Positions 34,324 through 43,579 of a stretch of 64,000 nt of DNA are shown here, in pieces. A program made the position numbers and the translations under genes. The notes below the pieces were generated by a model, which saw only the letters and a list, made by a program, of their open reading frames with translations, had not been told where the DNA came from and searched no databases. Positions within the stretch are counted from its first letter, which is position 1; each line of letters begins with the position of its first letter. The stretch covers positions 558,001 through 622,000 of the forward strand of contig NZ_CP023406.1 in NCBI RefSeq assembly GCF_002327105.1, read 5' to 3'. The DNA is from Luteimonas chenhongjianii. Lineage in GTDB: Bacteria > Pseudomonadota > Gammaproteobacteria > Xanthomonadales > Xanthomonadaceae.

Positions 34324-34333
34324 CGCCATCGAC

Positions 34334-34372
34334 CGCCCGGCGCGGGCGATGCGCGCGCCGGGCGCTGCTTTT
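34334..34372 (+). terminator. Intrinsic terminator of the LysR gene
   Basis: Perfect 11-bp stem CGCCCGGCGCG / CGCGCCGGGCG with a 9-base loop, followed by CTGCTTTT, starting 10 bases after the LysR stop codon. Confidence 0.7.
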
Positions 34373-34542
34373 GCCGGTCTCTTTCGCTTGCTGGGCGGAC
34401 TCCGATCCGGGACCAGACCGATCGAAGGGCGTCGCCGCGCGTCGTCCTTCGGGCCTGCGTACATGCGCGCCGCATCGAGGAATCGAAGGGGGCGCAGCGC
34501 GAGACTGCTGCGGCAAACAGACGAGCGCCGCCGGGCGCGAAG

Positions 34543-35568
34543 CTAGCTGTCGAGCTTGACCAGCAGCTTGCCGAAGTTGCGCCCCTCGAGCATGCCGATG
34601 AACGCCTCCGGCGCCCGCTCCAGACCCACCACCACGTCCTCGCGGTAGCGGATGCGGCCATCGCGCAGCCACCGGCCCATCTCGCGCACGAATTCCGGGT
34701 AGAGCGCGATGAAGTCGTGCTGGATGAAGCCGCGCACGGTGAGGTGGCGGCTGAGGATCATCGCCATCAGCTGCGGCAGGCGATCCGGGCCCGGCGCGGG
34801 AGCGGTGGCGTTGTAGTGGGCGACGAGGCCGCAGACCGGAATACGCGCGAAATCATTGAGCAGCGGCATCACCGCATCGAAGACCTTGCCGCCGACGTTC
34901 TCGAAGTACACGTCGATGCCGTCCGGGCATGCCGCGGCCAGCTGCTCGGCAAAATCCTCGGCGCGGTGGTCGAGTGCGACATCGAAACCGAGCTCGTCGC
35001 GAAGATGCGCGACCTTCTCCGCGCCACCGGCGATGCCGACCACGCGCGCGCCTTTCAGCTTCGCGATCTGGCCGACGGTCGCCCCCACCGGGCCGCTTGC
35101 GGCGGCGACGACCAGGGTTTCGCCGTGCTGCGGCCTGCCGATCTCGTGCAGGCCGACATAGGCGGTGAACCCGGGCATGCCGTGCACGCCGAGCGCAGTC
35201 TGGACCGGCAGCCCGGCCGGATCGAGCTTGCGGCGCAGGGTTTCGCCATCCACCACCGCGTAGGTCTGCCAGCCCGCATGGGCCAGCACCAGGTCGCCGG
35301 GCGACCACGCCGGATGCAGCGACTCCACCACCTCCGACACCGTGCCGCCGTCCATGGTCTCGCCGATCTCGAGTGGCGCGACGTACGAGCGTCCGGCGTT
35401 CATTCGGCCGCGCATGTAGGGGTCGAGCGAGAGCCAGCGATTGCGCAGCAGCACCTGCCCGGTGCGCGGCGTGGGCATGGGCGTGTGCTCGAGGCGGAAG
35501 TCGCTGGCGACCGGCGCGCCCTTGGGTCGCGCGGCCAGCACGATGCGGGTGTTCTGTTCGGTGGTCAT
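34543..35568 (-). CDS. NADP-dependent medium-chain oxidoreductase (CurA / prostaglandin-reductase-like)
   Basis: Zinc-independent medium-chain reductase of the leukotriene B4 12-hydroxydehydrogenase/CurA group, which saturates activated C=C bonds of enones. Visible are RNRWLSLDPYMRGRM near residue 43 and the cofactor loop AASGPVGATVGQIAKLKGARVVGIAGG near 150-176, both diagnostic, then YFENVGGKVFDAVMPLL. No Cys/His zinc ligands of alcohol dehydrogenases occur. 341 aa is normal. Start ATG 35568 gives MTTEQNTRIVLAARPKG; the longer frame upstream is Arg-rich noise. It is transcribed away from the LysR terminator. Confidence 0.93.
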   Translation of the reverse strand: MTTEQNTRIVLAARPKGAPVASDFRLEHTPMPTPRTGQVLLRNRWLSLDPYMRGRMNAGRSYVAPLEIGETMDGGTVSEVVESLHPAWSPGDLVLAHAGWQTYAVVDGETLRRKLDPAGLPVQTALGVHGMPGFTAYVGLHEIGRPQHGETLVVAAASGPVGATVGQIAKLKGARVVGIAGGAEKVAHLRDELGFDVALDHRAEDFAEQLAAACPDGIDVYFENVGGKVFDAVMPLLNDFARIPVCGLVAHYNATAPAPGPDRLPQLMAMILSRHLTVRGFIQHDFIALYPEFVREMGRWLRDGRIRYREDVVVGLERAPEAFIGMLEGRNFGKLLVKLDS

Positions 35569-35629
35569 GCGCGACTCCGCTCGACGGGGCTGGCCAGCAT
35601 GGCGCAATCGGGCCGAGGCCGGCGTGACC

Positions 35630-36583
35630 TCAGCCGCCGGCGCTGGCGTTGTCGAGGCAGGCGATGTCGGCCTTCGACAGCAGCAGCGTGCGCGAGGCCG
35701 CGAGCTCACGCAGCTGGGCGACGCTGGTCGCGCTGACGATCGGTGCGGTCACGCCGGGGCGGGCGATCAGCCAGGCCAATGCGACCTGCGCGACGGTACA
35801 CGCCTGGCGACAGGCGACGTCGTCGAGCGCGGCGAGGATGCGCTTGCCGCGCGGGTTGAGGTAGCGCGCGACCACCTGCGCACCGCGCGCGCTGCTCTTG
35901 GCGGCATCGGCGCGGGTGCGGTACTTGCCGCTGAGGAAGCCACTGGCCAGCGCGTAGTAGGGGATCACACCGATGCCGCGCGCACGTACCAGCGGTTCGA
36001 GCGCGGCCTCGTAGCCGGCGCGATCGACCAGGTTGTACTCGGGCTGCAGCGTCTCGTAACGCGGCAGGCCATGGCGCTCGGCGATGTCGAGCGCTTCGGC
36101 CAGGCGTGCGGCGCTGTAGTTCGAGGCCCCGATCGCGCGCACCTTGCCCTGCTCGATCAACCGCGAGAACGCGCCCAGGGTGTCTTCGAGCGGCACCGTG
36201 GCGTCATCCTCATGGGCCTGGTACAGGTCGATGACATCGGTACCCAGGCGCCGCAGCGAATCCTCGCAGGCGGCTTGGATGTTGGCCGGTGCCAGGCCCT
36301 TGCGTTGCGGCCACTTGCCCACCTTGGTCGCGATGACCACGCGGTTGCGTTTGCCGCTGGCCTGCAGCCAGCGTCCGATCAGCGTCTCCGACTCGCCCCC
36401 GGCGTTGCCGTCCACCCATGCCGAATAGGCATCGGCCGTGTCGATCAGATTGAGGCCGAGCGCGACGCACTCATCCAGCAGGGCGTGGGTTGTGGCTGCA
36501 TCGGCGCTCCAGCCGAAGACATTGCCGCCGAACGCCAGCGGCGAGACCTTCAGGCCCGATCGACCGAGTTCACGCTCCGCCAT
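35630..36583 (-). CDS. Aldo/keto reductase
   Basis: NADPH-dependent reductase with TIM-barrel fold, 317 aa. The catalytic tetrad is visible: Asp and Tyr in LIDTADAYSAW, Lys in VIATKVGKW and His in DLYQAHEDD. The opening RELGRSGLKVSPLAFGGNVFGW is typical of the AKR11/AKR13-like group related to YajO/Tas. C-terminal region VAQVALAWLIARPGVTAPIVSATS is the nucleotide-clamp helix. It lies 61 bases upstream of the CurA-like gene in the same direction, so the two reductases may be an operon. Substrate unknown. Confidence 0.93.
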   Translation of the reverse strand: MAERELGRSGLKVSPLAFGGNVFGWSADAATTHALLDECVALGLNLIDTADAYSAWVDGNAGGESETLIGRWLQASGKRNRVVIATKVGKWPQRKGLAPANIQAACEDSLRRLGTDVIDLYQAHEDDATVPLEDTLGAFSRLIEQGKVRAIGASNYSAARLAEALDIAERHGLPRYETLQPEYNLVDRAGYEAALEPLVRARGIGVIPYYALASGFLSGKYRTRADAAKSSARGAQVVARYLNPRGKRILAALDDVACRQACTVAQVALAWLIARPGVTAPIVSATSVAQLRELAASRTLLLSKADIACLDNASAGG

Positions 36584-36750
36584 TGCGATTTCCAGGGTGT
36601 GGTGGAGGTGCCAGCATAGGCAGTCGCGGGACGCGCTCGTACCAGCGCGCATGCAAATCAGCGTTCCGGTGCCCGGCCGTCGACACTGGTGCCGGAGATC
36701 CGTCCGGCCTGTGGCACCCTTGCGCCACATCCGCGTCCGGAGTTCCGCCC

Positions 36751-37605
36751 ATGCAACGCAGCTTGTCGTTCTGTGCCCTCGCCCTGCTCGTGCTCGCCGG
36801 CTGTGCCAGCGGGCCGACCACGCCCGCCGACTCGGCCGGCGATCTCGACGCCAACAACGTCGCCCGCCTCGACGCGGCGCTCGCCGGCGAATGGCGCAGC
36901 GCCGACAACCGCGCGCGCGACCAGTTCCGCCATCCACGCGAGACGCTCACGTTCTTCGGCGTGCGTCCGGAGCACACCGTCATCGAGATCACGCCCGGCA
37001 GCGGCGCCTGGTACACCGAGATCCTCGCCCCCTACCTGCGCGGAAACGGACGCTACATCGCCGCACTGGTCGATCCGGCCGCCGTTGCCGAAGGCCGCGG
37101 GCGCGACTACCAGAAGGCGCAGCACGATGGCCTGCAGGCGCGCTTCGATGCCGCGCCCGCGCAGTTCGAGGGCGCGCGCACCGTGCTTTACGACCCCACG
37201 GCGCCGCGCCTGGGCCCGCCCGGCTCGGCCGATGTCGTGCTGACCTTCCGCAACGTGCACAACTGGCGCAGCGCCGGCCAGGCCGAGGCGATGTTCAAGA
37301 GCTTCCACGAAGTGCTGCGTCCGGGCGGCGTGCTCGGCGTCGTCGAACACCGGGCGCGCGGCGAGGTGCCGGAGGGCGACCGTAGCGGCTATGTCGCCCA
37401 GTCCCAGGTCATCGCGCTGGCCCAGGCGGCCGGCTTCCGTGTCGACGGCAGCAGCGAGATCAACGCGAATCCGAAGGACACGCGCGACCATCCCAATGGC
37501 GTGTGGATGCTGCCGCCGACCAATCGCCACGATGCCGCCGATGCGGCGAAATACATCGCGATCGGCGAAAGCGACCGCATGACCCTGCGTTTCGTGAAGC
37601 CCTGA
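36751..37605 (+). CDS. Exported (lipoprotein-signal) SAM-dependent methyltransferase-like protein
   Basis: 284 residues. The N-terminus MQRSLSFCALALLVLAGC is an unmistakable lipoprotein signal with LAGC lipobox, so the protein should be outside the cytoplasm. The mature part is a class-I methyltransferase fold: EITPGSGAWYTEILAPYLRG (motif I), then a long strand-helix region, VVLTFRNVHNW (motif IV), EVLRPGGVLGVVEHR (post-motif). This is the COG4798 family. A methyltransferase in the periplasm has no obvious SAM source, so it may bind another ligand or act differently. It is divergent from the aldo/keto reductase. Confidence 0.88.
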   Translation: MQRSLSFCALALLVLAGCASGPTTPADSAGDLDANNVARLDAALAGEWRSADNRARDQFRHPRETLTFFGVRPEHTVIEITPGSGAWYTEILAPYLRGNGRYIAALVDPAAVAEGRGRDYQKAQHDGLQARFDAAPAQFEGARTVLYDPTAPRLGPPGSADVVLTFRNVHNWRSAGQAEAMFKSFHEVLRPGGVLGVVEHRARGEVPEGDRSGYVAQSQVIALAQAAGFRVDGSSEINANPKDTRDHPNGVWMLPPTNRHDAADAAKYIAIGESDRMTLRFVKP

Positions 37606-37676
37606 TACGCGCGGGTGGCCGGTCGCCGGCCACCTCCGCAATTCCGCTCCGCCTGCCTCCCGCGCCCGCCGCTCCC

Positions 37677-38228
37677 ATGCTCGTCGCCTTCAACAAGCCC
37701 TACGGCGTGCTCTGCCAGTTCACCGACCGCAGCTCGCCGCCGCGGCCAACCTTGGCCGGCTACGGGCTGCCGGCGGATGTCTATGCCGCAGGTCGCCTCG
37801 ACCACGACAGCGAAGGTCTGCTGCTGCTGACCGACGACGGCCCGCTTGCGCACCGGATCACCGATCCGCGCCACAAGCTGGCCAAGACCTACCGCGTGCA
37901 GGTGGAAGGTGCGCCCACGCCGGACCAGCTGCAGGCGCTGCGCGATGGCGTCGTGCTGAACGACGGTCCGACCCGCCCGGCGCGCGTGGCGCTGCTTGAG
38001 CACGCGCCGAGCCTGTGGCCGCGCGACCCCCCGGTGCGTTACCGCAAGACCGTCCCCGACGCGTGGCTGGAGCTGACGATCCACGAGGGTCGCAATCGCC
38101 AGGTCCGCCGCATGACCGCAGCCGTGGGCCTGCCGACGCTGCGGCTGGTGCGTGTGGCGATCGGCGACTGGTCGCTGGGCGATCTGGCGCCAGGCCAGTG
38201 GAGGATCGCCGGCGCGGCGACTGTCTGA
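37677..38228 (+). CDS. rluE: 23S rRNA pseudouridine synthase, RluE-like
   Basis: Pseudouridine synthase of the RsuA/RluB/E/F class, expected to modify U2457 of 23S rRNA. The catalytic motif is GRLDHDSEGLLLLTDDGPLAH near residue 40, the family's RxLD(xx)SxGLLL(l)TnDG. NKPYGVLCQF precedes it, and HEGRNRQVRRMTAAVGLPTL is the matching RNA-contact loop. The N-terminal S4 domain of RluB/RsuA is absent, which is the normal RluE layout. 183 aa. ATG 37677 gives MLVAFNKPYGV, the expected N-terminus; there is no good ribosome site, and it follows the methyltransferase by 71 bases. Confidence 0.88.
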   Translation: MLVAFNKPYGVLCQFTDRSSPPRPTLAGYGLPADVYAAGRLDHDSEGLLLLTDDGPLAHRITDPRHKLAKTYRVQVEGAPTPDQLQALRDGVVLNDGPTRPARVALLEHAPSLWPRDPPVRYRKTVPDAWLELTIHEGRNRQVRRMTAAVGLPTLRLVRVAIGDWSLGDLAPGQWRIAGAATV

Positions 38229-38348
38229 GTCGGCGCTGCGGGCCGTTCAGGTCGGCGCTGACCGCTGTGGCGGCGCACGGGTTTCTGTTACCGTGCGGGG
38301 CGGCCAGCGCGCGCCTGTTGCGCAGTCCCTGTGCCTCATCCGGAACCT

Positions 38349-39479
38349 ATGCCGAATTCTGCAAACGCCAGTGGTCGCATTCTTGTCGTCGATGATCAGC
38401 CTGCGAACCTGCGCGTTGTCAGTTCGCTGCTGAGCCGTCACGGCTACGAGGTGCAGACCGCCCCTGACGGGGCCGACGCGCTGGCGATGCTGCAGGAGCG
38501 CCAACCCGACCTGCTGCTGCTCGACATGTTGATGCCGAACATGGACGGCTTCGCGCTGCTGGCCGAGATCAAGCAGAACCCGGACCTGCTGCGCCTGCCG
38601 GTCGTGTTCCTGACCGTGGCCCAGGACCGCGAGCTGCTGCTGCGCGCCTTCGATGCGGGCGCGGTCGACTATGTCACCAAGCCGTTCATGCCCGAGGAAC
38701 TGCTGGCGCGCGTCAATGCGCACGTCGGCCTCAAGCAGACCCGCGACCGCCTCGAGCGCATCGCGCGCGAGCGCCAGGAGCTGGTGAACCTGGTCGCGCA
38801 CGACCTGAAGAATCCGCTGTCGAGCATCTGGTTCGCCAGCGACATGCTGATCAAGAACGAGACCAAGCCCGAGCGCATTCCGCGCTATCACAAGATGATC
38901 CACGAGAGCGCCGAAGACGCGCTCGGTTACATCCGCCGCTATCTCGAGACCCAGGACACTTCGCGCAAGATCGCCGCCGCCCGCCAGGCCACCAAACTGC
39001 GCGATGTGCTGGACTGGATCCTCGCCCGCTATGCCCTGCAGTTCGAGGACCGGGGCGTGACCCTGCACGCGCGGGCGCCGGATGCGTCACCGATGGTCGC
39101 CGTCGACGGCCTGGTCCTGCGCCAGGTGGCGGAGAACCTGATCAGCAACGCGATCAAGTACGCGCCCGACAGCGACGTCGACATCTCCCTGCGCGGCGGC
39201 GGCGTCGGTTTCTGGCAGTTGCTGGTCGAGGACCGGGGGCCGGGCATCGCGCGTGACCAGCAGCACGCGCTGTTCCGTCCGTTCCAGCGACTGGCCTACA
39301 CGGACAAGGACGATGGCCGCTCCAGCGGCCTGGGCCTGTCCCTGGCCAAGCAGATCATCGTCGATCTGGGCGGCCAGCTCTGGTACGAAGACCGTGATGG
39401 CGGCGGTGCGCGTTTCGTCATCGAACTGCCGGAAGTCTCCCCGGAGCTGGCGGTCGCAGAGGTCCCATCGGCCGATTGA
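38349..39479 (+). CDS. Cytosolic hybrid: N-terminal receiver domain plus histidine kinase
   Basis: A 376-residue soluble protein with a receiver domain first (VVDDQPANLRVV; phospho-Asp in LLLLDMLMPNMDGF; Lys in YVTKPFMPEE), then a linker coiled-coil (QTRDRLERIARERQELVNLV), a HisKA H-box AHDLKNPLSSIWFASDML with the phospho-His, and a HATPase domain (NLISNAIKYAPDS; DRGPGI; SSGLGLSLAKQIIVDLGG). No sensor or membrane segment exists, so the receiver probably gates kinase activity from an upstream kinase. ATG 38349 is favoured; GTG 38331 would add six residues. No cognate regulator lies next door. Confidence 0.93.
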   Translation: MPNSANASGRILVVDDQPANLRVVSSLLSRHGYEVQTAPDGADALAMLQERQPDLLLLDMLMPNMDGFALLAEIKQNPDLLRLPVVFLTVAQDRELLLRAFDAGAVDYVTKPFMPEELLARVNAHVGLKQTRDRLERIARERQELVNLVAHDLKNPLSSIWFASDMLIKNETKPERIPRYHKMIHESAEDALGYIRRYLETQDTSRKIAAARQATKLRDVLDWILARYALQFEDRGVTLHARAPDASPMVAVDGLVLRQVAENLISNAIKYAPDSDVDISLRGGGVGFWQLLVEDRGPGIARDQQHALFRPFQRLAYTDKDDGRSSGLGLSLAKQIIVDLGGQLWYEDRDGGGARFVIELPEVSPELAVAEVPSAD

Positions 39480-39493
39480 ACCGGCCGCGTGGC

Positions 39494-39520
39494 AAAAAAA
39501 ACGCGGGCCGAGGCCCGCGT
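39494..39520 (-). terminator. Rho-independent terminator for the small membrane protein gene
   Basis: On the minus strand, stem ACGCGGGCC / GGCCCGCGT with a 2-base spacer is followed by eight T residues (A-tract 39494-39501 on plus). It terminates the gene ending at 39571 and may also halt the kinase gene reading the other way. Confidence 0.9.
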
Positions 39521-39570
39521 CGGTTAGTCCGCGCCCGGCCGCATGGCCGGCGCGCAGACGATGCCTAGAA

Positions 39571-39915
39571 TCAGGAATCCGATTCGGATGCCTCGCGCGA
39601 GCCACGCTTGCGCGTCGAACTGCGGTTGGGTTCGATGCGACGCGAGCTGCCTTCGACCGTGTTCGACTGCTTGCGCTTGCGGTACTGGTAGGCGACGGCC
39701 CAGGCCACGCCGATGCCGATCGCCGAGGCGGCCAGGATGGCCGGGTTACGACGCAGGAATCCGCCGGCCGCCCGGGTGCCCGAGCGCGCAGCGCCAATGG
39801 CGATACCGGTCTTGAGCCACTTTTCGGCCGATTCGGGGATCGCGTGACGCAGGCTGTCGCCTGCCTGGCCGACCAGCGACAAGGCCTTGTCGGACAACAC
39901 TTCGAATTTGCTCAT
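39571..39915 (-). CDS. Small membrane-anchored ElaB/YqjD-like (DUF883-type) protein
   Basis: 114 residues with an amphipathic N-terminal half (LSDKALSLVGQAGDSLRHAIPESAEKWLKTG), one membrane helix (NPAILAASAIGIGVAWAVAYQYR, about 57-79) and a very basic/Ser-rich tail (RKRKQSNTVEGSSRRIEP). The helix-then-single-TM plan with GxxxG-like small residues resembles the ElaB/YqjD/DUF883 family that binds ribosomes or responds to stress, but the tail is unusual, so the family assignment is tentative. It has its own strong terminator. Confidence 0.7.
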   Translation of the reverse strand: MSKFEVLSDKALSLVGQAGDSLRHAIPESAEKWLKTGIAIGAARSGTRAAGGFLRRNPAILAASAIGIGVAWAVAYQYRKRKQSNTVEGSSRRIEPNRSSTRKRGSREASESDS

Positions 39916-40134
39916 GGGAGTGACCTCGTGGGTCCGCAGGGGAGGCGAAGGAGTCTATGCGCCGCCTGTGGACCCGGTGTGAGCGCTGGCGTCGCGGACG
40001 GTCGGCAGGCGCCGGGGAACGCGCCGCGGCGGGGCTGAAGCCGGGGGATGCGTCCACGCGGCCCCGCGCTTCCCGACCGGCTTGCCGGAGGGCCCCCGCC
40101 GCACCGCCCGGAGGCCGAGGCCGCGCGCGGTGGT

Positions 40135-42660
40135 CTAGGTCCCGCGCGGCTTCGCGCGATGGGTAGCCGGCGCGTTCCAGGGGTCCTCCGGCCACGGGTG
40201 TTTGGGATAGCGCCCCTTCATTTCCTTGCGGACCTCGGGATAGGTGCGTTCCCAGAAGCCGGCCAGGTCGCGGGTGACCTGCAGGGGACGTCCGGCAGGA
40301 GACAGCAGGTGGATCGTCAGCGGGACCCGGCCACCGGCAACGGCCGGTGTATCTGCCAGGCCGAACAGTTCCTGCAGCTTGACCGCGAGCACCGGCGGGG
40401 CCGGTGTTCCATCGGCCTCGATCGCGTAGTCGATCGCGCGCGCCATGCCTGAAGGCACGTCGACGCGGGCAGGCGCGAGCCGCTCGATCTGCTGGCGCTG
40501 GCCCCAGTCCAGCAGGCCCTGCAGTGCATCGGCGAATGCCTGCGGGGTCAGTGCGTCGAGCCGGCTGATGCCGGCGAATGCCGGGCGCAGCCAGCTGTCG
40601 CGTGTCGCCAGCAGCGCTGCGTCGGACAGGTCCGGCAATCCGAGTTCGGGCATCCACGCACGTACCGCCTGTGCGCGTGCGCGCCACTGCCGCAGGCCGT
40701 CGCGCCAGGGCAGTACGTCGAGCCCGAGCAGGCCCACAGCATCGCTCAGGGCCTGCGCGGCCTGCGCCGGATCGACGCGTCCGTTCGCCCGCGCGTCGAG
40801 CACGATGCCGTCGAAACGCGATACCCGCATGCCGACCAGTGCGCGCCGCTCGGGATCCCAGCGGGTCTCGTCGGCCTCGACGAAGCGCCTCGGCCACAGT
40901 CGCCGCAACTGCGCCTCGTCGACCGGCGCGCCGCGCAGCAGCAGCGCATCGCGGGCTTCGAAGCGCAGTTCGCTGGCGACGATCCACGGTTCGCCGCGCA
41001 GCGTGCTGTCGTCGAACAGCCGCGCCATGCGCCCGTTGCTCAGCCCATAGCGGGTGGCGTCGCGCGCGTGGCGATGGCCGATGCGATCGGGGAATGCATG
41101 CGCGAGCAGGTCGCCGAGGGCGTGCGCGGGCGCCGAAGCCGGTGGCGCCGCGTCGAGCCGTAGGCGTCGTCGCCATTGACCGGCAGCCGCGTCGATCGCC
41201 GCGAGCGCGCCGCGCTGGGCGTCGGGCGGCGTGCGCCCGGCGCGGAATGCCGCCAGGGCCTGCCAGCGCGCGGCCACCGCGTCGGAGCGCGGCGAGCCGG
41301 GAAGCGGCCGCAGCGGGTCGCGCGCTTCCAGCAACGCGCACAGGTCGCAGGCCAAGGCCTTGCCATTCGCGTCCGCGCCGGCCAGCAGCATCGCCGCGAG
41401 CCGGGGATGGGTGCCGAGCGCGAGCATGCGACGGCCGGTCTGGGTGATCGCGCCCCGCGCGTCGAGTGCGTCGAGGCGTTGCAGCAGGTCGTGCGCCGCG
41501 CCCATCGCGCCGGCGGGCGGGGGATCGGGAAACACGAGCGACGGATCGCCCCAGGCGGCGAGTTCGAGCGCGAGCGCAGCCAGATCGACCTGCGCGATCT
41601 CCGGCCGCCGTTGCGGCTCCAGGCGCTGCGATTCCGGCCACAGCCGCAGGGCCACGCCGGGGGCGACGCGGCCCGCGCGGCCGGCGCGCTGGTCGGCCGA
41701 TGCCTGCGAGATCGCCACGACCTCCAGCCGCGAAAATCCGCTGTTGGGATCGAAGCGCGGTTCGCGGGCCTGGCCGCTGTCGACGACGATGCGCACCCCC
41801 GGCAGGGTCACGCTGCTCTCGGCGACGTTGGTCGCCAGCACCACGCGACGACGGCCATCGCTCGCCGGCTGCAGCACGTGCGTCTGCGCGTCGACTGGCA
41901 ATTCGCCATGCAACGCGAGCAGCTCGACACCCTCCGGCAGCGCCGCCTCCAGCTGCGCGCGAGCGCGCGCGATCTCGCGCTGGCCCGGCAGGAATACCAG
42001 CGCATCGCCCGGATGCGTGGCCAAGGCCTCGACCAGGACCCGGCGGACCTGCAGCTCGAGCGCCTCATCGCGGCGCGGCGGCGCATGGCTGATCGCGACG
42101 GGAAAGCTGCGTCCCGCGCTCGACAGCCGCGGCGCATCCAGCCATTGCGCGATGCGCGCGCCGTCGAGGGTGGCCGACATCACCACCAGGCGCAGGTCCT
42201 CGCGCAGGCTGGCCTGGACGTCGCGTGCGAGCGCGAGGCCGAGATCGCCGGCGAGATGGCGTTCGTGGAATTCGTCGAACAGCAGCGCACCGACCTCGGC
42301 CAGCTCCGGATCGTCCTGCAGCATCCGGGTGAGGATGCCCTCGGTCACCACTTCGATCCGGGTGCGGGCGCTGATCCGCTGCTCGAAGCGGATGCGGTAG
42401 CCGACGATGCCGCCGACCTCGTCGCCGAGCTGGCGGGCCATGAACGTCGCCGCCGAACGTGCGGCCACCCGGCGCGGTTCCAGCATCACGATCCTGCGGC
42501 CGCCGAGCCATGGCGCATCCAGAAGTGCCAGCGGAACCTGCGTGGTCTTGCCGGCGCCGGGCGGGGCCTCGAGCACCAGGCGCGGATGCGCGGCAAGGCT
42601 CGAGACGATCTCCGGCAGCAGCGGCGCGATGGGGAAGGCGGAGGGGGCAGGGGTCGTCAC
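40135..42660 (-). CDS. hrpB: ATP-dependent helicase HrpB (DEAH family)
   Basis: RNA-helicase-like DEAH protein of 841 aa. Motif I is APPGAGKTTQVPLALL, motif II FDEFHERH (HrpB-type DEFH rather than DEAH), motif III MSATLDG, motif VI SADQRAGRAGRVAPG, then the HA2-like and HrpB-specific C-terminal domain (RGAPVDEAQLRRLWPRRF; HLLSPAGRPLQVTRDLAGFW; YPKHPWPEDPW, the family's closing signature). GTG 42660 is chosen because it precedes the recognisable N-terminal SAFPIAPLLPEIVSSL; longer starts lie in noise. Cellular role not well defined in the family. Confidence 0.95.
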   Translation of the reverse strand: MTTPAPSAFPIAPLLPEIVSSLAAHPRLVLEAPPGAGKTTQVPLALLDAPWLGGRRIVMLEPRRVAARSAATFMARQLGDEVGGIVGYRIRFEQRISARTRIEVVTEGILTRMLQDDPELAEVGALLFDEFHERHLAGDLGLALARDVQASLREDLRLVVMSATLDGARIAQWLDAPRLSSAGRSFPVAISHAPPRRDEALELQVRRVLVEALATHPGDALVFLPGQREIARARAQLEAALPEGVELLALHGELPVDAQTHVLQPASDGRRRVVLATNVAESSVTLPGVRIVVDSGQAREPRFDPNSGFSRLEVVAISQASADQRAGRAGRVAPGVALRLWPESQRLEPQRRPEIAQVDLAALALELAAWGDPSLVFPDPPPAGAMGAAHDLLQRLDALDARGAITQTGRRMLALGTHPRLAAMLLAGADANGKALACDLCALLEARDPLRPLPGSPRSDAVAARWQALAAFRAGRTPPDAQRGALAAIDAAAGQWRRRLRLDAAPPASAPAHALGDLLAHAFPDRIGHRHARDATRYGLSNGRMARLFDDSTLRGEPWIVASELRFEARDALLLRGAPVDEAQLRRLWPRRFVEADETRWDPERRALVGMRVSRFDGIVLDARANGRVDPAQAAQALSDAVGLLGLDVLPWRDGLRQWRARAQAVRAWMPELGLPDLSDAALLATRDSWLRPAFAGISRLDALTPQAFADALQGLLDWGQRQQIERLAPARVDVPSGMARAIDYAIEADGTPAPPVLAVKLQELFGLADTPAVAGGRVPLTIHLLSPAGRPLQVTRDLAGFWERTYPEVRKEMKGRYPKHPWPEDPWNAPATHRAKPRGT

Positions 42661-42757
42661 GGCGCACAGGCTAGCGACGTCGCGCGGGCGCGTCGATGCG
42701 CGCACGATGCCCGGGCCGTCGACAGCGCCGCGCTCCGGGGGCCGCAGCATCGGCGCA

Positions 42758-42763
42758 TACAAT
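42758..42763 (+). promoter_or_regulatory. Candidate -10 box for tatD
   Basis: TACAAT lies 27 bases before the tatD start codon in the divergent region with hrpB. The -35 is not recognisable. Confidence 0.3.
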
Positions 42764-42790
42764 GCACCCCCGCTTTCAGGCCCGGTCGCC

Positions 42791-43579
42791 ATGCAGCTGA
42801 TCGACATCGGTGCAAATCTCACCCACGACAGTTTCGACCACGATCGCGACGCCGTGCTGCAACGCGCGCGCGATGCGGGCGTGCGCCGCATGGTGGTCAC
42901 CGGCGCCAGTCGCGAGCATTCGCCCAAGGCGCTCGAGCTGGCGCAGGCGCATCCCGGGTTCCTGTACGCGACCGCCGGCGTACACCCGCATCACGCGGTG
43001 GAATACACCGCGGAATGCGACGCCGAAATGCGCGCGCTGCTGGCGCATCCGGAAGTAGTGGCGGTGGGCGAATGCGGACTCGACTACTTCCGCGATTTCG
43101 CGCCGCGTCCGGCGCAGCGCAAGGCGTTCGAACGCCAGCTGCAGATCGCGGCCGACACCGGCAAGCCGCTGTTCCTGCACCAGCGCGACGCGCATGACGA
43201 TTTCGTCGCGATCATGCGCGAGTTCGAAGGGCGGATCGGCCCGGCGGTCGTGCACTGCTTCACCGCCGGCCGTCGCGAGCTGTTCGAATGCCTCGATCGC
43301 GACTGGTACATCGGCATCACCGGCTGGCTCTGCGACGAACGTCGTGGCCAGCACCTGCGCGAACTGGTGGGCAACATCCCGGCGCAGCGGCTGATGGTGG
43401 AGACCGACGCGCCGTACCTGCTGCCGCGTACGCTCAAGCCATTGCCGAAGGACCGCCGCAACGAACCGGCCTTCCTGCCGCACATCGTCGAGGAACTGGC
43501 GCGCGATCGCGGCGAGCCGGTCGAGGTCACCGCCGCAGCGACGACCGCGAGCGCGGAGGCGTTCTTCCGGCTGCCCTGA
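42791..43579 (+). CDS. tatD: TatD-family metal-dependent deoxyribonuclease
   Basis: TIM-barrel metallohydrolase with 3'-5' exonuclease activity on DNA/RNA. Metal ligands are visible in order: DIGANLTHDSF (His pair variant near residue 12), GECGLDYFRDFAP with the bridging Glu, LFLHQRDAHDDF, VVHCFTAG and METDAPYLLPRTL with the final Asp. The last 25 residues (VEELARDRGEPVEVTAAATTAS) are the typical ending. The opening IDIGANLTHDSF rather than the YchF/YcfH-like FIDTHCH makes it TatD proper. 262 aa, normal. Divergent from hrpB. Confidence 0.95.
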   Translation: MQLIDIGANLTHDSFDHDRDAVLQRARDAGVRRMVVTGASREHSPKALELAQAHPGFLYATAGVHPHHAVEYTAECDAEMRALLAHPEVVAVGECGLDYFRDFAPRPAQRKAFERQLQIAADTGKPLFLHQRDAHDDFVAIMREFEGRIGPAVVHCFTAGRRELFECLDRDWYIGITGWLCDERRGQHLRELVGNIPAQRLMVETDAPYLLPRTLKPLPKDRRNEPAFLPHIVEELARDRGEPVEVTAAATTASAEAFFRLP

